Shown here in pieces: positions 6,686 to 7,312 of a stretch of 7,312 nucleotides of DNA. The stretch is from Nitrospirota bacterium (lineage in GTDB: Bacteria > Nitrospirota > Leptospirillia > Leptospirillales > Leptospirillaceae). Both the position numbers and the translations under genes were made by a program. Numbering within the stretch: position 1 is the first letter of the stretch; each line of letters opens with the position of its first letter. Where the stretch lies: contig JAJZGM010000058.1 of assembly GCA_021828525.1 (NCBI GenBank), positions 1-7,312 of the forward strand. The letters are read 5' to 3'. The notes below the pieces were generated by a model, which was not told the DNA's origin, ran no database searches, and saw only the letters and a program-made list of their open reading frames with translations.

Positions 6686-6711
6686 GATTTCGTTAAGCTT
6701 TATGAGATATC
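6659..6711. repeat. 8-bp inverted repeat flanking the promoter after gspG
   Basis: GATATCTC (6659-6666) and GAGATATC (6704-6711) are exact reverse complements separated by 37 bases. The left arm overlaps the -35 element, and the right arm lies about 20 bases after the -10. This could be a paired operator or the stem of an RNA with a large loop. No T tract follows, so it is not a usual terminator. Confidence 0.4.
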
Positions 6712-6736
6712 GGCCAGAAATCCGGAGCATGGACAG

Positions 6737-7312
6737 GTGAAGGGATTCCTCTCAAGACTTCGCGGGGTAAAAAGTTTTCTTCCCTCTCGCCTTGGGGGAG
6801 AAAAAGAGGACCGGGCTCTTCCGGAACGCCGCCCCTCTCCCCTTTCTCCAACACGGATCCTTTTTCTCGGGGCCGTGGGGGGCGCAGTCTTCTTATACAC
6901 TCTCTTGCAAGGCTTTCCCCATCGCCAGACCGCCCGATTCCTGCTCCGGGAAGTCTCCAAAACCGGAGGGGTCGCAATCGAGGCACGCGAGGCGCGTTTC
7001 GACTTTCCGGCCGGCTTTGAATACGGCGATCTCGACCTTACAGCCCCCACGCCGGATGGCCCCGCAAGCCTCAGGATCGAGAAGGCATCAGCCCATCTTG
7101 AACTTTCGAGCCTTCTCAAGAGGAAACCCCGCTTCAACTTCCGCCTCCGGGCCTACGGAGGGGAATTCGACGGTCTTCTGCGCCATCTTCCGAAACGTCG
7201 GAACCATCTCCGGGGATCGACCACCAAACCCCTCGACCTTGGACTGACCCGTCCCCTTCTCCATCAGGATCTTTCGGGGGCTATGTCGCTGAAAACCGAC
7301 TATACATGGCAG
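6737..7312 (+). CDS. gspN: GspN-like T2SS protein, N-terminal part (runs off the window)
   Basis: An open frame of 192 codons starts at GTG 6737, with GGAG at 6724-6727 nine bases upstream, and continues past the right edge. No in-frame ATG is available nearby; the ATG at 6729 is in another frame and stops at once. The protein has a basic, proline-containing cytoplasmic stretch (1-40) and one membrane segment at about 41-57 (ILFLGAVGGAVFLYTLL). A periplasmic region follows, with beta-rich features: FDFPAGFEYGDLDLT (about 90-104), IEKASAHLELSSLL and FRLRAYGGEFDG. This hydrophobic-anchor-plus-'FPxGxxxxxLxL ... LSSLL ... YGGxF' pattern resembles GspN and the related AsmA-like proteins. GspN is an accessory inner-membrane T2SS component of uncertain role. 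Position next to gspG supports this. A generic AsmA-family protein is the main alternative, as the C-terminal half is missing. Confidence 0.6.
   Translation, partial: MKGFLSRLRGVKSFLPSRLGGEKEDRALPERRPSPLSPTRILFLGAVGGAVFLYTLLQGFPHRQTARFLLREVSKTGGVAIEAREARFDFPAGFEYGDLDLTAPTPDGPASLRIEKASAHLELSSLLKRKPRFNFRLRAYGGEFDGLLRHLPKRRNHLRGSTTKPLDLGLTRPLLHQDLSGAMSLKTDYTWQ

Noticed and set aside
6792..7247. A 151-codon plus-strand frame starting at ATG 6792.
   Set aside because: It overlaps the GspN-like frame, which has a ribosome site, a membrane segment and family-like sequence. The 6792 frame shows none of these.

Overview
The window carries the front part of a type II secretion system (T2SS) operon on the + strand, gspC-gspD-gspE-gspF-gspG. 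After a short AT-rich gap comes the beginning of a GspN-like gene that runs off the right edge. To the left, on the - strand, lie a small ThiS sulfur-carrier gene and a tRNA-Gly(CCC) gene. Coding is dense, GC-rich and strongly biased to C or G at third positions. A full T2SS cluster implies a didermic (Gram-negative-type) bacterium. The short secretin, the GspN-like gene and the codon style fit Nitrospirota/Leptospirillum-like or deltaproteobacterial lineages better than Enterobacteria, but this is an impression and no species is claimed.

Left region (1-525): nothing is confidently assigned in bases 1-64. tRNA-Gly(CCC) (65-139, -) has an encoded CCA and a very good sigma-70-type promoter whose -35 hexamer overlaps the stop codon of thiS. 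thiS (184-417, -) encodes a normal ThiS fold with the VGGG motif, but ten residues follow the glycines. Between thiS and gspC (418-525) is a divergent AT-rich promoter region with back-to-back -10-like elements in a near-palindrome.

Middle region (526-6645): GspC (inner-membrane clamp with HR and PDZ domains), GspD (outer-membrane secretin), GspE (cytoplasmic ATPase), GspF (inner-membrane platform) and GspG (major pseudopilin). Gaps are 52, 8, 17 and 22 bases, so the five genes form one apparent transcription unit. GspE powers assembly of the GspG pseudopilus on the GspF platform, GspC links the inner membrane to the secretin, and GspD is the exit channel.

Right region (6646-7312): an extended -10 promoter candidate is overlapped and flanked by an 8-bp inverted repeat. 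It precedes a GTG-started, membrane-anchored GspN-like protein of which 192 codons are visible. Minor pseudopilins (H, I, J, K) and the L and M platform proteins are not between gspG and this gene. No wholly new system is evident. The points most worth a second look are the ThiS tail, a twin-arginine-like signal on the secretin, the reduced N-domain set of the secretin, and the regulatory architecture of the three intergenic gaps. No gene-free stretch exceeds 300 bases.
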